NCBI GenBank assembly: GCA_026005175.1
Contig: BPKO01000011.1
Span: 84,612 to 148,611 of the forward strand
Length of the DNA stretch: 64,000 bases
Direction: 5' to 3'
Origin: Candidatus Tectimicrobiota bacterium
GTDB taxonomy: Bacteria > Tectomicrobia > Entotheonellia > Entotheonellales > Entotheonellaceae
This document shows, one piece after another, positions 58,117 to 64,000 of the stretch; positions within the stretch are counted from its first letter, which is position 1, and each line of letters opens with the position of its first letter. The position numbers and the translations under genes were made by a program. The notes beneath the pieces are model-generated. The model did no database searches. It was not told where the DNA came from and saw only the letters and a program-made list of their open reading frames with translations.

Positions 58117-58725
58117 ATGCCAGAATCCCTGCGGCGCGTGGCGGCCGGCCAGTTCAGCTTGGGAACGGCGGAAGAGGTGCGCGCTTGCCTCGAAGTGGAA
58201 GACGGCCGCCCTTACATTGCCCTGGAAGTCTGCCGCCGCACCGCCGAGGGAGAGGTGGCGCCCAGCGGCCGCGGCCTGCGCTTTCCCGCCACCTTGCTGC
58301 CCGAGCTCAAGCGCCTGGTGCAGCACGTGGAGGAATGCCTGATTCGCGAGGGCTTTTCGGACGACTTCCAGGATCTGGCACAGCTGCGGGCCGAGCGGGA
58401 AGTGGCCTTCGCCCACCCCAGCGAGCGTGAATTTGCCCGTCTTCTTGACTTCTACCGCATCCCCTGGGAGTATGAGCCCCGCACCTTCCCCATTCAGTGG
58501 GACGCGCAAGGCAACGTGGTGGAGAGCTTTACCCCAGATTTCTACTTGCCAGAACAGGACCTCTACATCGAGCTGACCACGCGCAAGCAAAGCCTGGTGA
58601 CCAAGAAGAACCGCAAGCTGCGGCTTTTCCGGCAGCACTATCCGGAAGTGAAGCTCAAGGTGTTTTACGGCAAGGACTACCGGCGGCTGCTGCAGAAGTA
58701 CGGGGTACAGGTAGACACAAAATGA
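58117..58725 (+). CDS. Putative nuclease-fold protein
   Basis: 202 aa from ATG 58117 (AAGAGGAG upstream). The C-terminal half has SFTPDFYLPEQDLYIELTTR then KKNRKLRLFRQHYPEVKLKV, the D...E-x-x pattern of VSR/DUF559-like endonuclease folds, but with T rather than K after the Glu. Function unknown. Followed by a structured RNA candidate and hpt. Confidence 0.6.
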   Translation: MPESLRRVAAGQFSLGTAEEVRACLEVEDGRPYIALEVCRRTAEGEVAPSGRGLRFPATLLPELKRLVQHVEECLIREGFSDDFQDLAQLRAEREVAFAHPSEREFARLLDFYRIPWEYEPRTFPIQWDAQGNVVESFTPDFYLPEQDLYIELTTRKQSLVTKKNRKLRLFRQHYPEVKLKVFYGKDYRRLLQKYGVQVDTK

Positions 58726-58726
58726 C

Positions 58727-58868
58727 CCTGGGAACTTACGGCTTCTCGCTCCACCGGAGCCACCGTCTCTGCCGCCGGCTAACTTCTGCGCGGGACAACG
58801 CCCGGCAGCCTGCTAACCTTCGGGAAACGGCGCTCAGGATACGGGCTGAGAAGCTTTCGTTTCCCAGG
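58727..58868 (+). ncRNA. Candidate structured RNA upstream of hpt
   Basis: The ends pair perfectly: CCTGGGAA (58727-58734) with TTCCCAGG (58861-58868). Inside: GCTTCTC/GAGAAGC (58741-58747, 58848-58854), hairpin GCTCC-ACC-GGAGC (58748-58760), CTGCCG/CGGCAG (58769-58774, 58803-58808), and CTCAG/CTGAG (58833-58850), which competes with the second helix. A T-rich stretch follows. No known purine, PRPP or 6S consensus recognised. Could be a free small RNA or hpt leader switch. Confidence 0.4.
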
Positions 58869-58924
58869 GCCACCTTTTAATTTACACCCTGTTTGCCAGC
58901 TGTCAAGGGCCAGGGGGAAGCAGG

Positions 58925-59464
58925 ATGCCCTGTCGCGACATCGCCGAGGTGCTGTTTTCTGCGGCCGAGCTGCGCGCCCGGGTCGAAGCGCTGGGGCAGG
59001 AAATCAGCGCCGCCTATGCCGGCAAGGACCTGGTGCTGGTGGGCATCCTCAAAGGGGCGGTGGTCTTCCTGGCCGACCTCATGCGCGCCATCAGCGTGCC
59101 GCTGGCGGTGGACTTTCTGGCCATTGCCAGCTACGGCAGCAAGCGGGCTTCCGGAGTGGTGCGCCTGACCAAAGACCTCGACGAGGACATCGGGGGCCGC
59201 CACGTTTTGGTGGTGGAAGACATCGTGGACACCGGGCTCACCCTCAGCTACTTGCTGCGCACCCTGGAGGCGCGGCGGCCGGCCAGCCTGCAAGTGTGCA
59301 CGCTGCTCGACCGCACGGTGCGCCGCATCGTGCCGCTGCCCATTGCCTTTCGGGGCTTTGAGCTTCCCGACCGCTTTGTGGTGGGCTATGGGCTCGACTA
59401 CCGCCAGCGCTACCGCAACCTGCCCTTTATCGGGGTGCTTACGCCAGAGGCCCTAGAGCGCTAA
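58925..59464 (+). CDS. hpt: Hypoxanthine phosphoribosyltransferase
   Basis: 179 aa. PRPP-binding motif VVEDIVDTGLTLSYLL, VLVGILKGAVVFLADLMRA and the C-terminal PDRFVVGYGLDYRQRYRNLPFIG (cut: PDRFVVGYGLDYRQRYRNLP) typical of Hpt. Salvages hypoxanthine/guanine to IMP/GMP. Downstream of the structured RNA candidate; DUF2267 gene follows at 23 bp. Confidence 0.94.
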   Translation: MPCRDIAEVLFSAAELRARVEALGQEISAAYAGKDLVLVGILKGAVVFLADLMRAISVPLAVDFLAIASYGSKRASGVVRLTKDLDEDIGGRHVLVVEDIVDTGLTLSYLLRTLEARRPASLQVCTLLDRTVRRIVPLPIAFRGFELPDRFVVGYGLDYRQRYRNLPFIGVLTPEALER

Positions 59465-59487
59465 CCGCCGCGCATGGAGAGAGGCTC

Positions 59488-59881
59488 ATGCACTACGACG
59501 AGTTCGTTATCCGCGTCCAGCACGAAGCCGGGCTGGACACGCCCGAGGAGGCCGTGCAGGCCATCCGGGCCACCCTGGAGACCCTGGGGGAGCGCCTGGA
59601 CAATCCGGAAAAAGCGCAGCTGGCTTCCGAGCTGCCCAAAGAGCTGCGTGCTTTCTTAGAGCAGCACCCCCAACACGCAGGTCTTTGGCCTTGAGGAGTT
59701 TTACCACCGCGTCAGCGCCCGCGCCGGGGTGCGCCGCGGCCGCGCCGAAGCGCTGGCGCAGGCGGTGATGCGCGTGCTGGCGGAAGCGGTTTCGGCAGGG
59801 GAGCTGGCCGACGTGCGGCTGCGCCTGGCTCCGGAGTTTGACCCTCTCTTTTCGCCAGCTCAGGGAGCGCCAGGAGGGTGA
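59488..59881 (+). pseudogene. DUF2267 protein, frameshifted
   Basis: MHYDEFVIRVQHEAGLDTPE and ALRATLETLGERL-like repeat 1, then repeat 2 in another frame: VFGLEEFYHRVSARAGVRRG, AVMRVLAEAVSAGELADVRL. Removing one C from C5 (59667-59671) gives one protein of about 130 aa. DUF2267 proteins are small helical-repeat proteins found with stress genes; function unknown. Its end overlaps the convergent lipoprotein gene. Confidence 0.75.
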
Positions 59882-60264
59882 CGGCGCGCTTTGGCCAGCG
59901 CGTCCTCGATGGCCCGCAGGAGCTGGTCTTGCTCGCTGCCAGGGGGGCGCGGCAGGCCAAGGTCGGTGGTCTGCTGCGCCAGCACTGCCCGCACGAGCTG
60001 CTCCTGTACCGCGGGCGCCTTCCAGGCCGGATGCCGGCGCAGGCGCAAAGCAACGATACGCCCCCCGGCAATGCTCACTTCGACCACCACCAGCTGCGGG
60101 GTCGGCAAGTCCGAAAACCCCGTGTAGACGCCGTCCTCCCAGGGGCCTATGGCCGGCGAGGGCACGGCGCCGAGAAAAAGCGGCGCCGTGCAGCCACCCA
60201 GCACGAGGATGGCAAGACACGGCGCCAGGTGCGACCAGGCGCTGGGCTTAGGCGACATCGGCAA
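59860..60264 (-). CDS. FMN-binding-domain-like lipoprotein
   Basis: 134 aa. Lipoprotein signal with lipobox LVLGGC at about residue 25; then [35 protein letters not shown], a small beta-barrel text resembling FMN_bind domains (as in NqrC/RnfG). The usual covalent-FMN Ser/Thr motif is not clear. Start overlaps the 3' end of the sigma-factor gene by 17 bp, so probably co-transcribed. Confidence 0.65.
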   Translation of the reverse strand: MPMSPKPSAWSHLAPCLAILVLGGCTAPLFLGAVPSPAIGPWEDGVYTGFSDLPTPQLVVVEVSIAGGRIVALRLRRHPAWKAPAVQEQLVRAVLAQQTTDLGLPRPPGSEQDQLLRAIEDALAKARRHPPGAP

Positions 60265-61738
60265 AGTCGGCTAGCAGCTGCCGCTGCGGCGCCTGCCGCA
60301 GCTTCTCGAGCGCCTGCCGCTCCAGCTGGCGCACCCGCTCGCGGCTGATACCGAGCAGGTTGCCGATTTCCTGCAGGCTGTAAGGCTGCGGCGTGTCCAG
60401 CCCGTAGCGCAGGCGCAGGATCAGTGCCTCCCGCTCGGGCAATTCGGCCAGGCAGGCAGCCAGCCGGTGCCGCAGCTCTTCCTCGGCCGCCGCCTCTTCC
60501 GGCAGCGGCGCCTGCGCGTCTTCCAGGATGTCGCCCAGCTCGCCGCCATCCTCGGTCACCGGCTTGTCGAGGCGGGTGATGGGTTGGATGGCGGTGATCA
60601 GGTCCTCCACTTCCTTAGGCGTCCAGCCCAGCTCGGCGCTCAGCTCCTGCACGCTGGGCGTGCGGCCAAGGGCGTCGCGCAGCCGGTCGGTGGCGGCACG
60701 CAGCTTGTTCTTGCGCTCCACCACGTGGCCCGGCAGGCGCACGGTACGGTGCTGCTCGGTAATCGCCCGGCTGATGGCCTGGCGGATCCACCAGTGGGCG
60801 TAAGTGACGAACTTCAGCCCGCGCTGCGGCTCGAACTTCTCCAGGGCCCGCATGAGGCCGATGTTGCCTTCCTGGATGAGGTCGAGAAACGGCACCCCGC
60901 GGCCCCGGTAGCGATTGGCCACGTGGATCACCAGGCGCAGGTTGGCTTGCACCATCTGCGCTTTGGCGTCCTCGAGGGCCTGCTGCGCGCGCTGCCAGCC
61001 GCGGTAAGCGGCCCGCAGGGCCGGCGCCTGCGGCTGCGCCTGCAGCTCGGCCGCCAGCGCTGCGGCCATCGCCTCGTGCACCGTGCTGGGTAAGGCCAGG
61101 CTGTCGCAAATGGCAAGCCACTGCTGCCACAGCTGGCGGCGCTCCTGCCGCACGGCACGCCGCCGCCTTGCCGGGGCGGCGGCGAGGCGCTCGAGGCGGG
61201 CGGCAATTTCTTGCAGGCCCCGTACCGCTTCGCGCAGCCGCACCAGGGCCACCGCCTGGGACGCCGGCGTGGTGCCGGCCTCCGGGCACACCTGTGCCAG
61301 GGGGAGTTCGTCGCGCTCCACCTGGGCCAGCAGGCGCATCAGGGTGGGCAGAGCCACCGGTGAGGTGTACAAAGCACGCCGCACCCGCGCCTTGTAGTGC
61401 TCGATGCGCGCCCACAGCGCCCGCTCTTCTGCCCGGCTGAGCAGGGCATGGCGGCGGACGTCGCCAAAGTACTGGGCCACGAGCGATTCGATCTCTCCGG
61501 CTTCCCGCTCTTCGGCCTCGCTTTCGGCTTCCAGGGGCACCTCGACCTCCTCCGCCAGGGGTTCGTCGGCTGCCAGCCCCTCCTCGGCGTCTTCGGCCAA
61601 GACCGCCACGTCGTCCAGGCGCTGCCGGGCCAAGACGTCCCGCGGCTGGAGGGCGAGCTGCACCTCTTCCTGCTCGTAGGCCAAAGCCGGCTCGTCTTCA
61701 GTGAAGGTTAAGAAAGCCTGCTTCATGGTCATCGACAT
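60248..61738 (-). CDS. RpoD/RpoS-family sigma-70 factor
   Basis: 496 aa. Acidic N-terminal extension, region 1.2 ([17 protein letters not shown]), insertion, region 2 ([30 protein letters not shown] cut to [20 protein letters not shown]), [18 protein letters not shown], region 3, and region 4 [19 protein letters not shown]. Region 2.4 and 4.2 are full, so it directs RNA polymerase to promoters of the -35/-10 class. Whether it is the housekeeping factor is unclear; region 1.1 is atypical. Confidence 0.9.
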   Translation of the reverse strand: MSMTMKQAFLTFTEDEPALAYEQEEVQLALQPRDVLARQRLDDVAVLAEDAEEGLAADEPLAEEVEVPLEAESEAEEREAGEIESLVAQYFGDVRRHALLSRAEERALWARIEHYKARVRRALYTSPVALPTLMRLLAQVERDELPLAQVCPEAGTTPASQAVALVRLREAVRGLQEIAARLERLAAAPARRRRAVRQERRQLWQQWLAICDSLALPSTVHEAMAAALAAELQAQPQAPALRAAYRGWQRAQQALEDAKAQMVQANLRLVIHVANRYRGRGVPFLDLIQEGNIGLMRALEKFEPQRGLKFVTYAHWWIRQAISRAITEQHRTVRLPGHVVERKNKLRAATDRLRDALGRTPSVQELSAELGWTPKEVEDLITAIQPITRLDKPVTEDGGELGDILEDAQAPLPEEAAAEEELRHRLAACLAELPEREALILRLRYGLDTPQPYSLQEIGNLLGISRERVRQLERQALEKLRQAPQRQLLADFADVA

Positions 61739-61860
61739 CGGTGCTTAAACACCTCTTTTTTCGTTATCCCCGCGTGGCGCTGCCGACACGGCGAGCCATC
61801 ACGTGACGTTTCGGGAAGCGCTGGCGGGGAGAGCAACACGCCGGCAAGGGCGCCGCGCCA

Positions 61861-62478
61861 TTACGCCGCAGGGGGATAAGGCCACACAGCCCCCTGCATG
61901 AGGCGCAGGGCGCCGGGCGCCAGTTGCCGCACCACGGCCGGATCGTTCTGCGTTTTGGCGAGCAACATCACCCCTTCGAAGTAAGCGACAATGGTGCGTG
62001 CCGTCATCGACACGTCGGCCGCGGCAAGCGGGCCTTCGCCCGCCGCTTCGCGGAGCATGCGCTCGACCACGCGCGTCCAGCCGTCGAAGGTTTCCTGAAG
62101 CTTCTGACGGATGACGTCGTCTTGCGGGCTCAGTTCCAAGGCCAAGTTTCCCAGGGGGCAGCCGTGCAGGTGGCCGTAGGTTTCTCTGGCCGCCTGCAGG
62201 GCGTCGGCCGCCAGCTCAAAGGCCCGTGCCAGCCGCTCGCCCACCGAGCCCCCGCCCGCCAGGGCAGCTTCCCACATCGCCTGCACGCGGGCAGCATAGG
62301 CCTCGATGACCGCCAGCACCAAGTCACGCTTGGAAGGGAAGAAGTGGTAAAAACTCCCCTTCTTGACCCCGGCCCGGGCGCAGATGTCCTGCACGCTCAC
62401 CGCCGTGGCCCCGCGCACGGAGAAGAGCTCCGTGGCCGTCTGCACCAGCCGGCTGCGCGCATCGCTGACGCGCCCCAT
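61861..62478 (-). CDS. TetR-family repressor
   Basis: 205 aa. N-terminal helix-turn-helix ELFSVRGATAVSVQDICARA, GVKKGSFYHFFPSKRDLVLA; ligand domain with HGCPLGNLALELS, typical of the TetR_C-type AcrR/NemR-like group whose Cys can sense electrophiles. No transporter gene adjacent. Divergent from the sigma-54-driven sigma gene. Confidence 0.9.
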   Translation of the reverse strand: MGRVSDARSRLVQTATELFSVRGATAVSVQDICARAGVKKGSFYHFFPSKRDLVLAVIEAYAARVQAMWEAALAGGGSVGERLARAFELAADALQAARETYGHLHGCPLGNLALELSPQDDVIRQKLQETFDGWTRVVERMLREAAGEGPLAAADVSMTARTIVAYFEGVMLLAKTQNDPAVVRQLAPGALRLMQGAVWPYPPAA

Positions 62479-62500
62479 GCCCCCTTCTCCGGCAAATAGT

Positions 62501-62510
62501 TGACCAGTCA
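62501..62510. promoter_or_regulatory. Possible TetR operator
   Basis: TGAC-CA-GTCA, a short perfect palindrome 22 bp before the tetR ATG; suited to autoregulation. Confidence 0.35.
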
Positions 62511-62561
62511 GCCAATTAATATACCCCCTGGGGTCGCATTCGTCAACCGGCGCCCGGGGGC

Positions 62562-62605
62562 GGCAGGCTGTCCGCTGCGGGACAATCTGTCAGCGACAGC
62601 CTGTC
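62562..62605. promoter_or_regulatory. Three enhancer-type palindromes upstream of a sigma factor gene
   Basis: GACA-ATC-TGTC (62581-62591) and GACA-GCC-TGTC (62595-62605) are perfect; GGCA-GGC-TGTC (62562-62572) matches 7 of 8. They lie 42-85 bp upstream of a sigma-54 promoter. The densest cluster of this palindrome in the window. Confidence 0.75.
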
Positions 62606-62646
62606 GTGAGGGGCGAGCAACCGGGGAAGGCGTAGGGGTTCGGCCC

Positions 62647-62662
62647 TGGCACGCCTTTTGCC
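62647..62662 (+). promoter_or_regulatory. Sigma-54 promoter of the sigma-70-family gene at 62692
   Basis: TGGCACG-CCTT-TTGCC with exact GG-N10-GC spacing, 30 bp before the ATG. Confidence 0.85.
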
Positions 62663-62691
62663 AATTTTTTGTCCGGCAGAGGAGCAAGGGA

Positions 62692-63540
62692 ATGCCACGC
62701 CGTTTGGTGCGCGAGGTCACGCCAGAGTCTCTCGCGACCTACTTGGCCGAAGTGCGCCGCTTGCCGCTGCTTACGCCGGAAGAAGAGGCAGAGCTGGGGC
62801 GGCGGATCCGGCGCGGCGACGAAGAGGCGCTGCGCAAGCTGGTGGCGCACAACCTGCGCTTCGTGGTGCAGATTGCCGCCAGGTACCAGGGCCACGGGTT
62901 GCCCCTGGCCGACCTCATCAACGAGGGCAACCTGGGGCTGCTGCACGCCGCCCGCAAGTTTGATCCCGAGCGCGGCACGCGCTTTATCACCTACGCCGTG
63001 TGGTGGATCCGCCAGGCCATTCTCCACGCCCTGGCCCGCGGCGGCGGCCTGGCCAGCCTGCCGCGCCGCCAGGCCGAGGCCCTGCCTCGCCTCTGGCAGA
63101 CCTTTGAAGCGCTGACGCACCAGAAAGGGCGCGAGCCCACTGCCGAGGAAGTGGCCCAGGCCCTGCACCTGCCGCCCGAGGAGGTGCGGGACCTGCTGCG
63201 CGTCGTCGGCCGCCCCCTCTCCCTGCAGGCGGCGGTCAACGAGGAAGGGGAAATCGCCTACCTCGACGTGCTGCCCGCCTGCCGTGTGCCCTCAAGCGAG
63301 GAGGTGCTCCTGCGGGCAGCACTGGGGCACGAGGTAGAGCAGCTGCTGCAGCGCCTCGAGCCGCGCGAGGCCAAGATCCTGCGCGCCCGCTTTGGCTTCG
63401 AGGGCAAACCCAAAAGCCTGGCGGCCCTTGGCCGCGAGCTGGGGCTGTCGCGCGAGCGCGTGCGCCAGCTCGAAGCACGGGCGCGGCGCAAGCTGCGTGC
63501 TCTGGCCAAGGAAAAGGCGCTGGACGACTACTTAAACTAG
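62692..63540 (+). CDS. Sigma-70-family alternative sigma factor
   Basis: 282 aa. Short region 1.2 (SLATYLAEVRRLPLLTPEEE), region 2 (NLRFVVQIAARYQGHGLPLA, RFITYAVWWIRQAILHAL), region 3, and region 4 [20 protein letters not shown]. RpoD-like core without long N-terminus, similar in size to RpoH/RpoS-class factors. GGAGCAAGGGA precedes the ATG. Because its own promoter is sigma-54 type with three UAS, a sigma-54 to sigma-70 cascade is inferred. The Hsp20 gene follows 36 bp later. Confidence 0.92.
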   Translation: MPRRLVREVTPESLATYLAEVRRLPLLTPEEEAELGRRIRRGDEEALRKLVAHNLRFVVQIAARYQGHGLPLADLINEGNLGLLHAARKFDPERGTRFITYAVWWIRQAILHALARGGGLASLPRRQAEALPRLWQTFEALTHQKGREPTAEEVAQALHLPPEEVRDLLRVVGRPLSLQAAVNEEGEIAYLDVLPACRVPSSEEVLLRAALGHEVEQLLQRLEPREAKILRARFGFEGKPKSLAALGRELGLSRERVRQLEARARRKLRALAKEKALDDYLN

Positions 63541-63576
63541 GTGGCACGCCCTTAACCCCAAGAGGAGGAGAGCGCG

Positions 63577-64000
63577 ATGGCACTGCGACGGTGGGAACCC
63601 TGGCGCGGGCTGCCCTCCCTGCGGCGAGAAATCGACCGCCTGCTCGAGGACTTCGAAGACCTCCTGGAGCGCGGGCCGCTGGCCGCTTGGGAAGGGGCAC
63701 GCCTGCCGCAAGTGGAAGTGGCCGACACCAAGGACGCGGTGATCGTCAAAGCCCTGGTGCCGGGGGTGAGCAAGGACGACTTGCAAATTGAGATCAGCGA
63801 GAACGCCCTCACCCTTAAAGGCGAACGCAAAGAGGAGGAGAAGCAGGAGGGGAAGAACTACTACCAGCGCGAGATCCGCTACGGGGGCCCCCTTTAGCCG
63901 CACCATTCCGCTACCCACCGCCGTCAAGAGCGAGGCGGCCAAAGCGCAGCTCAAAGACGGGGTGCTCGAGATTACGATTCCCAAAGTAGAAGCGGCAAAA
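63577..64000 (+). pseudogene. hsp20: Hsp20 small heat-shock protein, frameshifted and cut by window end (copy 2)
   Basis: MALRRWEPWRGLPSLRREID, then alpha-crystallin text VEVADTKDAVIVKALVPGVS, NYYQREIRYG. The frame stops at 63897, but SRTIPLPTAVKSEAAKAQLK and GVLEITIPK continue in the next frame after removing one C from GGGGGCCCCC (63883-63892). The protein appears complete except for the last residues beyond the window. Holdase chaperone; likely in the sigma-54 transcript with the upstream sigma gene. Confidence 0.85.

Overview
The window is a GC-rich (roughly two-thirds G+C), gene-dense stretch of a Gram-negative-type bacterial chromosome with short intergenic gaps and both strands in use. 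I cannot name the organism. The gene set (type II sulfide:quinone oxidoreductase, a beta-lactamase-fold/rhodanese persulfide enzyme, B12-dependent ribonucleotide reductase, encapsulin with ferritin cargo, trehalose-type glycosyltransferases, several sigma-54 promoters) suggests a free-living, sulfide-exposed, possibly thermophilic or redox-stressed bacterium. No tRNA, rRNA or CRISPR array was seen.

Layout. 1-3.4 kb: PhnD-like binding protein plus a hybrid histidine kinase cut by the window edge. 3.6-8.1 kb: sulfide:quinone oxidoreductase, encapsulated ferritin plus encapsulin, an ArsR regulator, and an MBL-rhodanese enzyme. 8.3-13.1 kb: an aldolase, phosphofructokinase and PEP synthase operon. 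13.1-15.7 kb: two unrecognised proteins. 15.7-21.7 kb: a P-type ATPase, class II RNR and D-lactate dehydrogenase. 21.7-33 kb: a radical SAM protein, a DUF5752/glycosyltransferase/CBM48 cluster, a solute-binding protein, phosphoglycerate kinase, a VIT1-type protein, phosphoglycerate mutase, a HAD phosphatase and a Lon-like protease. 33.5-34.7 kb: Hsp20 and a divergent small-gene module. 34.7-46.1 kb: a defence island (type I restriction-modification, an AbiEi-like gene with a putative nuclease, HicBA, VapBC, many remnants) bracketed by a 64-bp imperfect direct repeat. 46.2-52.2 kb: AhcY, a GYD protein, FtsH and PolX. 52.2-64 kb: RsmH, a HEPN/MNT pair, TlyA, a second DUF5752/glycosyltransferase cluster, Hpt, two sigma-70-family factors, TetR and a second Hsp20.

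The most striking signal is regulatory. Six intergenic sigma-54 promoters (TGGYACG-N4-TTGC type; one deviates) at five loci each lie near one or more copies of a palindrome, GACA-N3-TGTC. I infer one enhancer-binding protein controlling five loci: the glycolytic/gluconeogenic operon, the P-type ATPase (with RNR beyond it), a divergent zinc-ribbon/small-cytochrome pair, the GYD-FtsH operon, and a sigma-70-family gene followed by hsp20. The gene content resembles hypoxia/dormancy regulons such as mycobacterial DosR (P-type ATPase, B12-dependent RNR, phosphofructokinase, Hsp20), but under sigma-54 control. The activator gene is not visible in this window.

Fifteen genes or fragments show clean frameshifts with conserved sequence resuming in another frame. 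Ten of them sit at a GGCC core inside a G/C run, which suggests systematic sequencing indels more than gene decay. These genes are given as frameshifted, with the shift position stated.
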